14,397 nt of DNA from JAGPKI01 sp052034135 (GTDB lineage Bacteria; Caldisericota; Caldisericia; UBA6126; JAGPKI01): the NCBI GenBank assembly GCA_052034135.1, contig JBPOJC010000058.1, forward strand, positions 1 through 14,397. Reading direction: 5' to 3'. The notes below the pieces were generated by a model. It saw only the letters and a list, made by a program, of their open reading frames with translations, made no database searches and was not told the DNA's origin. This document shows positions 8,254-14,222 of this stretch, piece after piece (positions within the stretch are counted from its first letter, which is position 1; every line of letters begins with the position of its first letter). The translations under genes and the position numbers were made by a program.

Positions 8254-8415
8254 GTCATTCCGAAGTGCGGTATTATTGCACAAGTCCTTAAGAATCTCAG
8301 TATTTTAATCATTTTAGCGTAAAACAGACATTCCTGTCTGTTATTTCTTCTCCTTTTTATTCATGTTTGTGTTTGACGAACTTTAGATGAGAAGACCCTT
8401 CGTCGCTGGAATGAC
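8254..8415. repeat. Family 1 MITE-like element, copy 1
   Basis: Begins GTCATTCCGAAGTGCGG, carries the hairpin AACAGACA-TTCC-TGTCTGTT, and ends CCCTTCGTCGCTGGAATGAC. The ends are imperfect inverted repeats (GTCATTCC.../...GGAATGAC). It lies 10 bases after the tadC stop. About 162 bases, far too small to encode a transposase. Confidence 0.7.
8323..8342 (+). terminator. Possible terminator hairpin after the Tad operon
   Basis: A perfect 8-bp stem AACAGACA/TGTCTGTT with a TTCC loop is followed by a pyrimidine-rich stretch (ATTTCTTCTCCTTTTT). It is the first hairpin after tadC and lies inside repeat copy 1. The stem is only moderately GC-rich and the T tract is interrupted, so its strength is uncertain. 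Other repeat copies carry the same hairpin near 9043 and 9578. Confidence 0.35.
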
Positions 8416-8432
8416 GCCCCCTCTACTTTTTT

Positions 8433-8595
8433 GTCTTTCTGAGCGAAGCGAAGAATCTCCTCATTTACGTATTTTGTGTTTTTGTCATTCCCGAACTCAA
8501 TTATCGGGGATCCATGCCAATTTTTGTTTTAATAGGTATTATAAAAGAATGAGTTCCTTACGAAGCAAAATAAAGATACGCGCCCTCAGGATGAC
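8433..8595. repeat. Family 1 element, copy 2, with a family 2 hairpin inside
   Basis: Starts GTCTTTCTGAGCGAAGCG and ends AGATACGCGCCCTCAGGATGAC-like, which matches the right end of other family 1 copies. Inside, 8484-8514 is a lone family 2 left hairpin (ATTCCCGA ... TCGGGGAT), so one repeat type appears to have been inserted into the other. Confidence 0.6.
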
Positions 8596-8605
8596 GGAGT
8601 GGTAT

Positions 8606-8677
8606 GTCATCCCCAAATGTCTACAAACTGTCATTCCCGAACGTCTACAAACTGTCATTCCCGAACGTCTACAAACT
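8606..8677. repeat. Three tandem 24-bp repeats (left arm of family 2)
   Basis: Units start at 8606, 8630 and 8654 and read GTCATTCCCGAACGTCTACA plus AACT, with two to three changes in the first. They run straight into the full family 2 element at 8678, which begins with the same bases. A single further unit precedes the next family 2 copy (9221-9244). A looser series with GTCAT at 9685, 9705, 9730 and 9754 precedes the third. Confidence 0.85.
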
Positions 8678-8901
8678 GTCATCCCCGAATGTATTTATCG
8701 GGGATCCAGACCATTTACATTTATATTCTTTTGTATTTTAGAGTAGCAAAATTGTCATTTTTACCCCACTTATATATATAGAGGGTTTGTTTTACATATT
8801 CTGCAGCAGGTAGAAACATGGAACTACCATTAGTATTCTGGATTCCCATTTTCATTAGATGATATAGTAAAACCCTGGATTCCCGCTTTCGCGGGAATGA
8901 C
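8678..8901. repeat. Family 2 element, copy 1 (dRS3-like hairpin ends)
   Basis: About 224 bases. The left end is a hairpin ATCCCCGA ... TCGGGGAT followed by CCAG (8678-8709). The right end is a hairpin ATTCCCGC-TTTC-GCGGGAAT in CTGGATTCC...GGAATGAC (8875-8901). The two ends are reverse complements of one another, so the element has long terminal inverted repeats that are themselves palindromic. The right hairpin fits the ATTCCC-N8-GGGAAT form known from neisserial dRS3 repeats. No coding content. Confidence 0.78.
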
Positions 8902-8991
8902 AATAAAAACGCAGGAATGACAATAAAAACACAGGAATGACACGCAAGGAGTTCCTTCGGTCGCTTAAGAAGATGCTTCCTCTACTTTTTT

Positions 8992-9157
8992 GTCATTCTG
9001 AGCGAAGCGAAGAATCTCCTCATTTAATCTTTTCATCGTTGTAGAACAGACATTCCTTTCTGTTATTTCTTCTCCTTTTTATTCACATTTAGGTTTGACG
9101 CATAAGGAAATAAAAAAGGAGACCCTTCGTCGCTGGGAAGATGCTCCTCAGGGTGAC
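8992..9157. repeat. Family 1 element, copy 3
   Basis: About 166 bases. Begins GTCATTCTGAGCGAAGCG, then AAGAATCTCCTCATTTAATC. The middle has a one-mismatch version of the AACAGACATTCC hairpin. Ends GGAGACCCTTCGTCGCTGGG ... CTCAGGGTGAC. The ends form an imperfect inverted repeat. This is the best-preserved copy. The bases just before it (8947-8986) look like the right part of another, damaged copy. Confidence 0.78.
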
Positions 9158-9168
9158 ACACTCCTACC

Positions 9169-9511
9169 GTCATTCCGAAGTGTGGTATTATTGCACAAGT
9201 CCTTAAGAATCTCAGTATCTGTCACTCCCGAACGTCTACAAACTGTCATTCCCGAAATCTTTTATCGGGAATCCAGACCAATTGTATTCTTTTGTATTTT
9301 AGAGTGACAGAATTGTTATTTTTACCCCACTTATATATGGAGGGTTTGTTTTACATATTTTGCAGTAGGTAGAAATATGGCTCTATTCTTAGTATTCTGG
9401 GTTTCCATTTTCATTAGATGATATAGTAAAACCCTGGATTCCCGCTTCCGCGGGAATGACACAAAAGAGGAGTTCCTTCGGTTGCTTAGGAAGACGCTCC
9501 CTCAGGAAGAC
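9169..9511. repeat. Composite: family 1 element split by a family 2 element
   Basis: The left segment 9169-9219 is nearly identical to 8254-8303 (one or two changes). The right segment about 9469-9511 (GAGGAGTTCCTTCGG ... CTCAGGAAGAC) matches family 1 right ends. Between them sit one 24-bp unit and the family 2 copy at 9245-9460. The simplest reading is insertion of family 2 into family 1. Confidence 0.55.
9245..9460. repeat. Family 2 element, copy 2
   Basis: About 216 bases. Left hairpin ATTCCCGA ... TCGGGAAT (9245-9276); right hairpin ATTCCCGC-TTCC-GCGGGAAT (9434-9460). The interior from about 9287 aligns closely with that of copy 1, including ACCCCACTTATATAT and GAGGGTTTGTTTTACATATT. Confidence 0.78.
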
Positions 9512-9524
9512 AGTGGGGGGAAAG

Positions 9525-9672
9525 GTCATTCTGAGCGATAGTGAAGAATCTCCTCATTTAATCTTTTCATCATTGTAAAATAGACATTCCTGTCTGTTTT
9601 CTTATTCTCATATTTACATGGAAGTAAAAAAAGGAGACCCTTCGTCGCTGGAAAGATGCTCCTCAGGGTGAC
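9525..9672. repeat. Family 1 element, copy 4
   Basis: About 148 bases, from GTCATTCTGAGCGATAGTG to CTCAGGGTGAC. The middle has TAGACATTCCTGTCTGTTT, a shortened hairpin. A run of 6 G lies just before it (9515-9520) and a run of 5 G just after its end (9673-9677). Confidence 0.75.
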
Positions 9673-9753
9673 GGGGGTGGCGATGTCATTTCAAGCCACC
9701 GAACTGTCATCCCCGAACTCAACCAAAATGTCATCCTCTAATTCAACAAAGAT

Positions 9754-9844
9754 GTCATCCCCGAAATCTTTTATCGGGGATCCAGACCAATTTTTCTAAA
9801 CATAATTCTAAACTATCTGGATTCCCGCAATCGCTCTGAATGAC
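9754..9844. repeat. Family 2 element, copy 3, short form
   Basis: Only 91 bases. Left hairpin ATCCCCGA ... TCGGGGAT (9754-9785), then a short AT-rich middle, then a damaged right end CTGGATTCCCGCAATCGCTC TGAATGAC that no longer forms the full hairpin. It appears to be an internal deletion of the longer form. It ends about 110 bases from the 3' end of the phosphofructokinase-like gene. Confidence 0.7.
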
Positions 9845-9956
9845 AAGAAAAATCAAGGGAATGACAAGAAAAAATGCACAGAAAAACAAAAACACTCAGA
9901 ACGACAGCATTTTAACAATTTTCGTATTTAAATATTTCTTAGCAAAAAGCCTAATT

Positions 9957-10949
9957 TTAATAGAAAAGTGATGCTATTTTTATTAGTTCAGGTTCAACTA
10001 ATTTTCTCTCTTTTATTTCAGATAGGTCAACACTTCCTATTTTGCCATTTTTATATGAAACCATTTTGCCAGTTTTCCCATCATGGATCAGTTCTACTGC
10101 CTTAACGCCCATTAATGTGGCAAGAATTCTATCAAAAGCAGTTGGACTTCCTCCTCTCTGCAAATGTCCCAAGGAAAGCTTTCTTACTTCGTGTCTACAA
10201 CATTCTGATAATTCATAATGAAGAACATCTGTCAAATCATTTAAATTATATTTTTTAATTAAATCGGGAGGTGGTTTTATTTCTTCTGAGATAACAATTA
10301 TAGAGAAGTCCTTTCCGCTTGATTGTCTATTATCTATATGATTAAGTATTTCTGGTACTGTATAAGATTTTTCAGGGACAAGGATTAAATCTGCTCCCCC
10401 AGACAATCCACCTAATATTCCTATCCATCCTGTTCCTCCACCCATTACCTCTACAAGAAATACTCTGTGATGAGCAGAAGCAGTTGCATGCAATCTATCA
10501 AGTGAACTTGCGACAAATTCAATTGCTGAATCAAAGCCAATTGTCCGATCCGTGTGTGGAATATCGTTATCGATTGTTGCAGGTATCCCTATTATTGGAA
10601 TGTCGTTTTTGTATAAAGTTTCCGCTATCTTCATATAGGAAAATCCACCAATTATTACAAGAGAAGTAAGCGATAGTTTACAAAAATTATCCTTAGCAGT
10701 TTTTATGTTTTTTTCATCCAAAAAAGGATTACCGATGGATGTTCCAAGAATTGTTCCGCCTACCTGAAGAATACCAGATACTGTAGACTTATCCATAACA
10801 AAAGCATTATTATTAAGAAGTCCATTAAATCCAGAATTTATCCCTATTACTTCATAGTTGTTGTCGAAAGCTTTTCTTGCAACAGCTCTTATAGCAGCAT
10901 TTTGACCAGGAGAGTCTGCACCGCAAGTTAATATACCTACTCTTCTCAT
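9957..10949 (-). CDS. pfkA: Phosphofructokinase-family protein with altered nucleotide site
   Basis: 330 residues, normal PfkA length. The ATG is supported by AAAGGAGA. The fold and sugar-phosphate side are well kept: TIDND with catalytic Asp127 and Asp129, DRTIGFDSA, Arg162, Met169-Gly170, Glu222, and LGHLQRGGSP (260-269) with His262 and Arg265. The nucleotide side is not. Compared with E. coli PfkA (literature numbering, which coincides here up to about residue 222), Gly11 is Ala, Arg72 is Ile, the Mg-ATP motif GGDGS is GGFSY (Asp103 and Gly104 lost), and Arg171 is Gly. The signature residues of pyrophosphate-dependent enzymes (Asp104, Lys124) are also absent: Ser104 and Ala124. It could use another phosphoryl donor, be regulatory, or be inactive; the symbol marks the family only. 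The reading frame is open and shows no sign of decay. It is 58 bases downstream of hppA on the same strand, probably one operon. Confidence 0.88.
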   Translation of the reverse strand: MRRVGILTCGADSPGQNAAIRAVARKAFDNNYEVIGINSGFNGLLNNNAFVMDKSTVSGILQVGGTILGTSIGNPFLDEKNIKTAKDNFCKLSLTSLVIIGGFSYMKIAETLYKNDIPIIGIPATIDNDIPHTDRTIGFDSAIEFVASSLDRLHATASAHHRVFLVEVMGGGTGWIGILGGLSGGADLILVPEKSYTVPEILNHIDNRQSSGKDFSIIVISEEIKPPPDLIKKYNLNDLTDVLHYELSECCRHEVRKLSLGHLQRGGSPTAFDRILATLMGVKAVELIHDGKTGKMVSYKNGKIGSVDLSEIKERKLVEPELIKIASLFY

Positions 10950-10957
10950 ATTTTAAA

Positions 10958-10965
10958 TCTCCTTT
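10958..10965 (-). promoter_or_regulatory. Strong ribosome binding site of the phosphofructokinase-like gene
   Basis: On the minus strand AAAGGAGA lies 8 bases before ATG 10949. It is the best Shine-Dalgarno site in the window, which suggests the gene is well translated despite its altered active site. Confidence 0.8.
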
Positions 10966-11007
10966 AAAATTTTTTAAGCTTCCTTATATTATAATTTAAG
11001 GTTATAT

Positions 11008-12984
11008 TTAAAAGAATAGTGGCATAAAAGTCAGAGAAACAATGGAGAGCAATTTTATCAAAATATTTAATGATGGTCCTGCTGCATCCTTTAGTGGATC
11101 TCCAACTGTATCGCCAGTAATAGCCGCAATATGAGCAACGGAGCCTTTACCGCCATATTTCCCGGTCTCTATTAACTTTTTTGCGTTATCCCAAGCTCCA
11201 CCTGAATTTGCCATAAATATTGCAAGTAAAACTCCACTAACCAAAGCTCCTGCCAATAACCCTGCCACACCAGAAATTCCTAAAATTACATATACGATAA
11301 AAGGTGATACAATCCCTATTAATGATGGAAGAATCATACCTTTCAAAGCCCCGGCTGTTGAAATGTCAATACATTTTTCATAATCTGGCAAAGTTAGCCC
11401 TTTAAGGATCCCTACTTTTTCTCTAAATTGCCTTCTAACTTCATTAACCATTAAATCTGCAGTATTTGAAGTTGAATTTATAATTAATGCACTAAATAGA
11501 AATGGTAGCATTCCACCAATCATTAAACCAACAATTATATTTGGATTTAAGAGCGACAAATTATTAACATTTGAGATACTTGTGAAAGTGTTAAAAAGAG
11601 TAAGAGCAGTTAAAGCAGCTGAACCTATTGAAAAACCCTTTCCAATGGCTGCTGTAGTATTTCCTATTGAATCAAGAAGATCAGTTCTTTCTCTAACGTA
11701 TGATGGCTGTGAACTCATTTGTGCTATTCCCCCTGCATTATCAGCAATTGGGCCATAAGCATCAACTGAAACGGTTGCAGAAAGCGTTAAAAGCATTCCT
11801 ACTCCTGCTATACCTATTCCAAAGATTCCAGAGAGAGAGTAAGAGAGCAAAGTTGCAATACCAATGAGTACTATTGTTAAAAAAGTGCTTTCCATACCGA
11901 CGCTTAAGCCTTTTAGAATATTAGGTGCAGTACCAGCGATAGATTTTTTTGCAATGTCATCTACTGGGGATTTAGAAGTGTAATAATCTGTTATTATACC
12001 TATTAAAATACCGCATAAAATTCCTGATACAGCTGAAAAAAAGATATTATCTCCAGCATAAGTTATCCTACTAATGATTAGAAGAATTACAATTGTTAAG
12101 ACGGAAGAATAAGGTCCTATATTTTTAATAAATTTCCCTGGATCAAATTTAGAACGGAGTGCAAAATATCTTCCTAATAAAATTACTATTATGGAGGAAA
12201 TTAATCCTCCACTTATAGCGTAAAATATGAAATCGATGTAAAGAGAACTATTGTTGGAGATTAGCGCTAAGGCAATACTACCATAAATTGCGCCAATGTA
12301 TGATTCATAAAGGTCTGCCCCCATGCCAGCAACATCTCCAACATTATCTCCAACATTATCAGCAATAACTGCAGGATTTCTTGGATCATCTTCTGGTATT
12401 CTTGCCTCTGTTTTACCAACTATGTCAGCTCCTATGTCTGCCCCCTTTGTGAAAATACCTCCACCCACTCGAGCAAAAAGTGCAACACATGATGCTCCAA
12501 GAGAATAGGCAACAATTATATTTTGAGGTGCAAAGGGTAAAAACTTTTTACTTAAAATATATACGATGCACATCCCTAAAATTCCAAACGAGCTTGTTAT
12601 AACTCCCATAACTGCTCCACCTGTAAGGGAAGTATATACGGCACAATTTATAGATTTTTTTGCAGCATAGGTTGTTTTCTGGTTTGCAATTGTTGCTATA
12701 TACATACCAATAAATCCACTCAATGCTGATAATATAGAGCCTATAATAAAAGATATTGAAAACTTCCACGAAAATAAGAATAGGAGCAGCAAAGCGACAA
12801 TTACAATAAATGGAGCTAATACAGAGTACTCTCTCTTTAAGTAAGCAAAGGCACCTTTTCGAATAAATGCCCCTATTTTTTTTATTTCATCTTCGGTTGA
12901 AAACTTTATAACTTCGTGAGAAAAATAAGCTGAAACAGCTAATCCTATTAAACTCGATATTATTCCAAAAATTAAACCATTCAA
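11008..12984 (-). CDS. hppA: Membrane-bound K+-dependent pyrophosphatase (H+ or Na+ pump)
   Basis: 658 residues with about 16 hydrophobic spans. It hydrolyses pyrophosphate and pumps cations out of the cytoplasm. Catalytic motifs are complete: KGADIGADIVGK (180-191), IPEDDPRNP with IADNVGDNVGD (196-217), DAYGPIADNAGG (408-419), GGAWDNAKK (595-603) and GDTVGDPLKDAAGPSLN (624-640). GNTTAAIGKG (441-450) has Ala445 and Gly448 where K+-independent enzymes have Lys and Thr, placing it in the K+-dependent class. DLYES (224-228) carries the gate Asp/Glu pair. Na+ versus H+ specificity cannot be settled by eye, although many K+-dependent members pump Na+. The start is TTG (the reverse of CAA at 12982-12984), with AGAGG 7 bases upstream. 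The phosphofructokinase-like gene follows on the same strand. Confidence 0.96.
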   Translation of the reverse strand: MNGLIFGIISSLIGLAVSAYFSHEVIKFSTEDEIKKIGAFIRKGAFAYLKREYSVLAPFIVIVALLLLFLFSWKFSISFIIGSILSALSGFIGMYIATIANQKTTYAAKKSINCAVYTSLTGGAVMGVITSSFGILGMCIVYILSKKFLPFAPQNIIVAYSLGASCVALFARVGGGIFTKGADIGADIVGKTEARIPEDDPRNPAVIADNVGDNVGDVAGMGADLYESYIGAIYGSIALALISNNSSLYIDFIFYAISGGLISSIIVILLGRYFALRSKFDPGKFIKNIGPYSSVLTIVILLIISRITYAGDNIFFSAVSGILCGILIGIITDYYTSKSPVDDIAKKSIAGTAPNILKGLSVGMESTFLTIVLIGIATLLSYSLSGIFGIGIAGVGMLLTLSATVSVDAYGPIADNAGGIAQMSSQPSYVRERTDLLDSIGNTTAAIGKGFSIGSAALTALTLFNTFTSISNVNNLSLLNPNIIVGLMIGGMLPFLFSALIINSTSNTADLMVNEVRRQFREKVGILKGLTLPDYEKCIDISTAGALKGMILPSLIGIVSPFIVYVILGISGVAGLLAGALVSGVLLAIFMANSGGAWDNAKKLIETGKYGGKGSVAHIAAITGDTVGDPLKDAAGPSLNILIKLLSIVSLTFMPLFF

Positions 12985-12991
12985 TTAAATA

Positions 12992-12996
12992 CCTCT
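12992..12996 (-). promoter_or_regulatory. Ribosome binding site that supports the TTG start of hppA
   Basis: AGAGG on the minus strand is 7 bases from TTG 12984. This is the same AGAGG-7-TTG arrangement as in cpaE, which suggests TTG starts are normal in this genome. An ATG shifted by four bases is out of frame. Confidence 0.7.
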
Positions 12997-13028
12997 TAGG
13001 TGATAGTATTTTTTGACAAATTTATATC

Positions 13029-13056
13029 TCTATAATTTAATTTTTTTGAATGTAAA
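13029..13056 (-). promoter_or_regulatory. Candidate promoter of hppA
   Basis: On the minus strand TTTACA (13056-13051) is separated by 16 bases from TATAGA (13034-13029). Transcription would begin near 13022, giving a leader of about 38 bases with the AGAGG site. The -35 overlaps one arm of a small inverted repeat TTGAAT-GTAAA-ATTCAA (13046-13062), which could be a binding site or chance. Confidence 0.38.
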
Positions 13057-13133
13057 ATTCAAGTCTAATGTAAAATCTTGGGGATAGAACCTTTTTAAGG
13101 TATTTCGTGATTTTGTGAATGCTTTTATACATA

Positions 13134-13183
13134 GAAAAAAGAGGAGACCCTTCGTCGCTTTCAGATACGCTCCTCAGGGTGAC
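13134..13183. repeat. Family 1 right end (partial copy)
   Basis: GGAGACCCTTCGTCGCTTTC AGATACGCTCCTCAGGGTGAC matches family 1 right ends. The left part is not recognisable upstream. It is followed by a run of 9 G (13186-13194). The stretch 13063-13133 before it shows nothing I recognise. Confidence 0.7.
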
Positions 13184-13218
13184 AAGGGGGGGGGATGGTC
13201 ATTCCGTGCCACCAAACT

Positions 13219-13333
13219 GTCATTCCCGAAATCTTTTATCGGGAATCCAGTTTTTTATTTTTTACTTAAAAGAGTGTAGGTTCCTTGGGTTAACTTAATG
13301 CGCTTCCTCGAGAAGACCAAAGCCAGAAATGAC
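13219..13333. repeat. Family 2 left hairpin plus a degraded right end
   Basis: 13219-13250 is the hairpin ATTCCCGA ... TCGGGAAT followed by CCAG, nearly identical to 9245-9276. The rest is AT-rich, then GGTTCCTTGGGTTAACTT ... AGAAATGAC, which looks like a decayed family 1 right end. It lies 33 bases from the 3' end of tadE. Confidence 0.6.
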
Positions 13334-13365
13334 TTGAGACAAACTATAATAACAAAGCAACATTG

Positions 13366-13815
13366 CTACCATATGTCGGGAGAAATATAAAGCTTTGGGT
13401 AAACAAGCATAGACTTGACAACAACAGGACCAATAAATGGCAAGCTTAAACCGCTATAAGTAGCAGATATTGTGATGGATTTATATGTAACATTGATAAT
13501 TTCTTCGTTCCAGTCCAAGGTAAATTTCTCTGGATCATTTACTTCTAATCTTAAAGGACCTTTTGCTGCAAAAGTTTGAATAATTGAATTAACTTTACTA
13601 CTCGTAACTTCAGGGGCTTCGCTTTCAGAAACAGAAACCACCCTTGCAACCTCTCTAACCATATTGTTAAGGGTAAGTTTATAATATGTTGACAGGGAGA
13701 GCTCTAAAGCAAAAAATGTAATGAGTAACATAATGGGAAGAAGTAAAGCAAATTCAACTATAGATTGACCATTTTCGTTTCTGCAAAATTTGGATATCTT
13801 CTTTAATTTAAACAT
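13366..13815 (-). CDS. tadE: TadE-like minor pseudopilin
   Basis: 149 residues. A short basic N-terminus (residues 1-15) precedes GQSIVEFALLLPIMLLITFF (16-35), the TadE signature. Gly16-Gln17 is a plausible prepilin peptidase site, with Glu21 at the +5 place of the mature protein. The hydrophobic helix runs to about residue 43. The remaining ~105 residues are soluble, beta-rich and extracytoplasmic. TadE-type proteins act as minor pilins in Tad pilus assembly. Here the gene stands alone, on the opposite strand and 5 kb from the tadZ-C genes, with repeats on both sides. No strong Shine-Dalgarno precedes the ATG. Confidence 0.85.
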   Translation of the reverse strand: MFKLKKISKFCRNENGQSIVEFALLLPIMLLITFFALELSLSTYYKLTLNNMVREVARVVSVSESEAPEVTSSKVNSIIQTFAAKGPLRLEVNDPEKFTLDWNEEIINVTYKSITISATYSGLSLPFIGPVVVKSMLVYPKLYISPDIW

Positions 13816-13856
13816 TTTTTAACTTGAATTTTTTAGCAATTTTTTACACTTTTAAT

Positions 13857-13862
13857 ATTATA
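13857..13862 (-). promoter_or_regulatory. Possible -10 element of tadE
   Basis: A perfect TATAAT on the minus strand, preceded by TTGAG, lies 41 bases before ATG 13815. No -35 is seen at the right distance (GAGAGC). It would allow tadE its own transcription. The sequence is so AT-rich that chance is likely. Confidence 0.28.
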
Positions 13863-13921
13863 CTCAATTTAAAATAATTGCTCTCTTTTTTAAAATAAAA
13901 ATTTTTTAAGTTTAGAGTGGT

Positions 13922-14025
13922 CAGGAATGTCTGTTCTTTTCCTTTTTATTCACATTTAGGTTTGACGCATAAGGAAACAAAAGATGAGACCCTTCGTCGC
14001 TTTCAGATACGCTCCTCAGGGTGAC
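13922..14025. repeat. Family 1 element, 5'-truncated copy
   Basis: From about 13940 it is nearly identical to 9067-9157 (CCTTTTTATTCACATTTAGG, TTTGACGCATAAGGAAA, then GAGACCCTTCGTCGC ... CTCAGGGTGAC). The left arm is missing. Its hairpin is replaced by CAGGAATGTCTGTTC, the reverse complement of one half of the usual palindrome. Confidence 0.75.
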
Positions 14026-14052
14026 GGGGGGGGGGGGGGGGGGGGGGGGGGG
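14026..14052. repeat. Homopolymer of 27 G
   Basis: An uninterrupted G run directly after the GTGAC end of a family 1 copy. Other copies have 5 G (9673-9677) or AA plus 9 G (13186-13194) at the same place, so a G tract here is native to the repeat. 27 G is far longer and lies beside the change in sequence character, so its length, or the join itself, may be a sequencing or assembly artefact. Confidence 0.95.
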
Positions 14053-14222
14053 CTGAGTGCCGCAACTGTAAAAAAATTGATTGACGCATGTAATTTGACG
14101 GGAAAAAAAAAATATTTAATAAATTTTTTTATTCTTTAGTTCTGACTTTTTTTTCAAAAACCCCAATTATGATTTGAGCAAGGAATAATTCCAATAGTCC
14201 TGGTTATAAAAATAAAAAAAAA
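14053..14222. other. Transition zone between host repeat and foreign-looking sequence
   Basis: 14057-14069 (AGTGCCGCAACTG) still resembles what follows the G tract in other repeat copies (GTGCCACCAAACTG at 13206-13219). After about 14072 no family 1 or 2 sequence is seen. An AT-rich leader with long A and T runs leads to ATG 14223. A break between host and foreign DNA therefore probably falls near 14070 or in the G tract. Confidence 0.5.

Larger units (their letters stand above)
8254..9844. repeat. Gene-free mosaic of nested MITE-like repeats
   Basis: The 1.7 kb between tadC and the phosphofructokinase-like gene holds no credible gene. It is built from two repeat families, listed separately, some inserted in others. 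One nested case: a family 1 left end (9169 on, same as at 8254) and a right end (to 9511) enclose a whole family 2 copy (9245-9460). A stretch of about 175 bases is present twice as diverged direct copies (about 8725-8901 and 9287-9460), including the same non-repeat core TTTTCATTAGATGATATAG. Stop codons and repeats in every frame argue against coding. Confidence 0.85.

Noticed and set aside
8606..8701. Possible CRISPR array (regular 24-bp units)
   Set aside because: The units are contiguous, with no unique spacers between them, and there are no cas genes.
8387..8746. Open frame of 119 codons with repeated TVIPERLQ units
   Set aside because: It arises from the 24-bp tandem repeats and lies wholly in repeat elements. 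There is no ribosome binding site or recognisable domain, and the same repeats are closed in other copies.
9095..9307. Open frame of 70 codons
   Set aside because: It spans the end of one family 1 element and the start of the next composite, so it is a by-product of repeats.
9930..9957. Terminator after the phosphofructokinase-like gene (TTAGGC ... GCTAA)
   Set aside because: The stem is about five pairs with a bulge and is AT-rich, with no clean T tract, so it is too weak to call.
9957..10949. Calling the gene a pyrophosphate-dependent PFK because it lies beside hppA
   Set aside because: The diagnostic residues (Asp104, Lys124) are Ser and Ala, so sequence does not support it. Neighbourhood alone is not enough.
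12323..12508. Plus-strand open frame inside hppA
   Set aside because: It is the antisense of the conserved catalytic loop of hppA, so a shadow of the real gene.
13013..13041. Plus-strand promoter TTGACA-17-TTTAAT
   Set aside because: It would fire into repeats and antisense to tadE, with no plus-strand gene downstream. In this AT-rich stretch a match is expected by chance.
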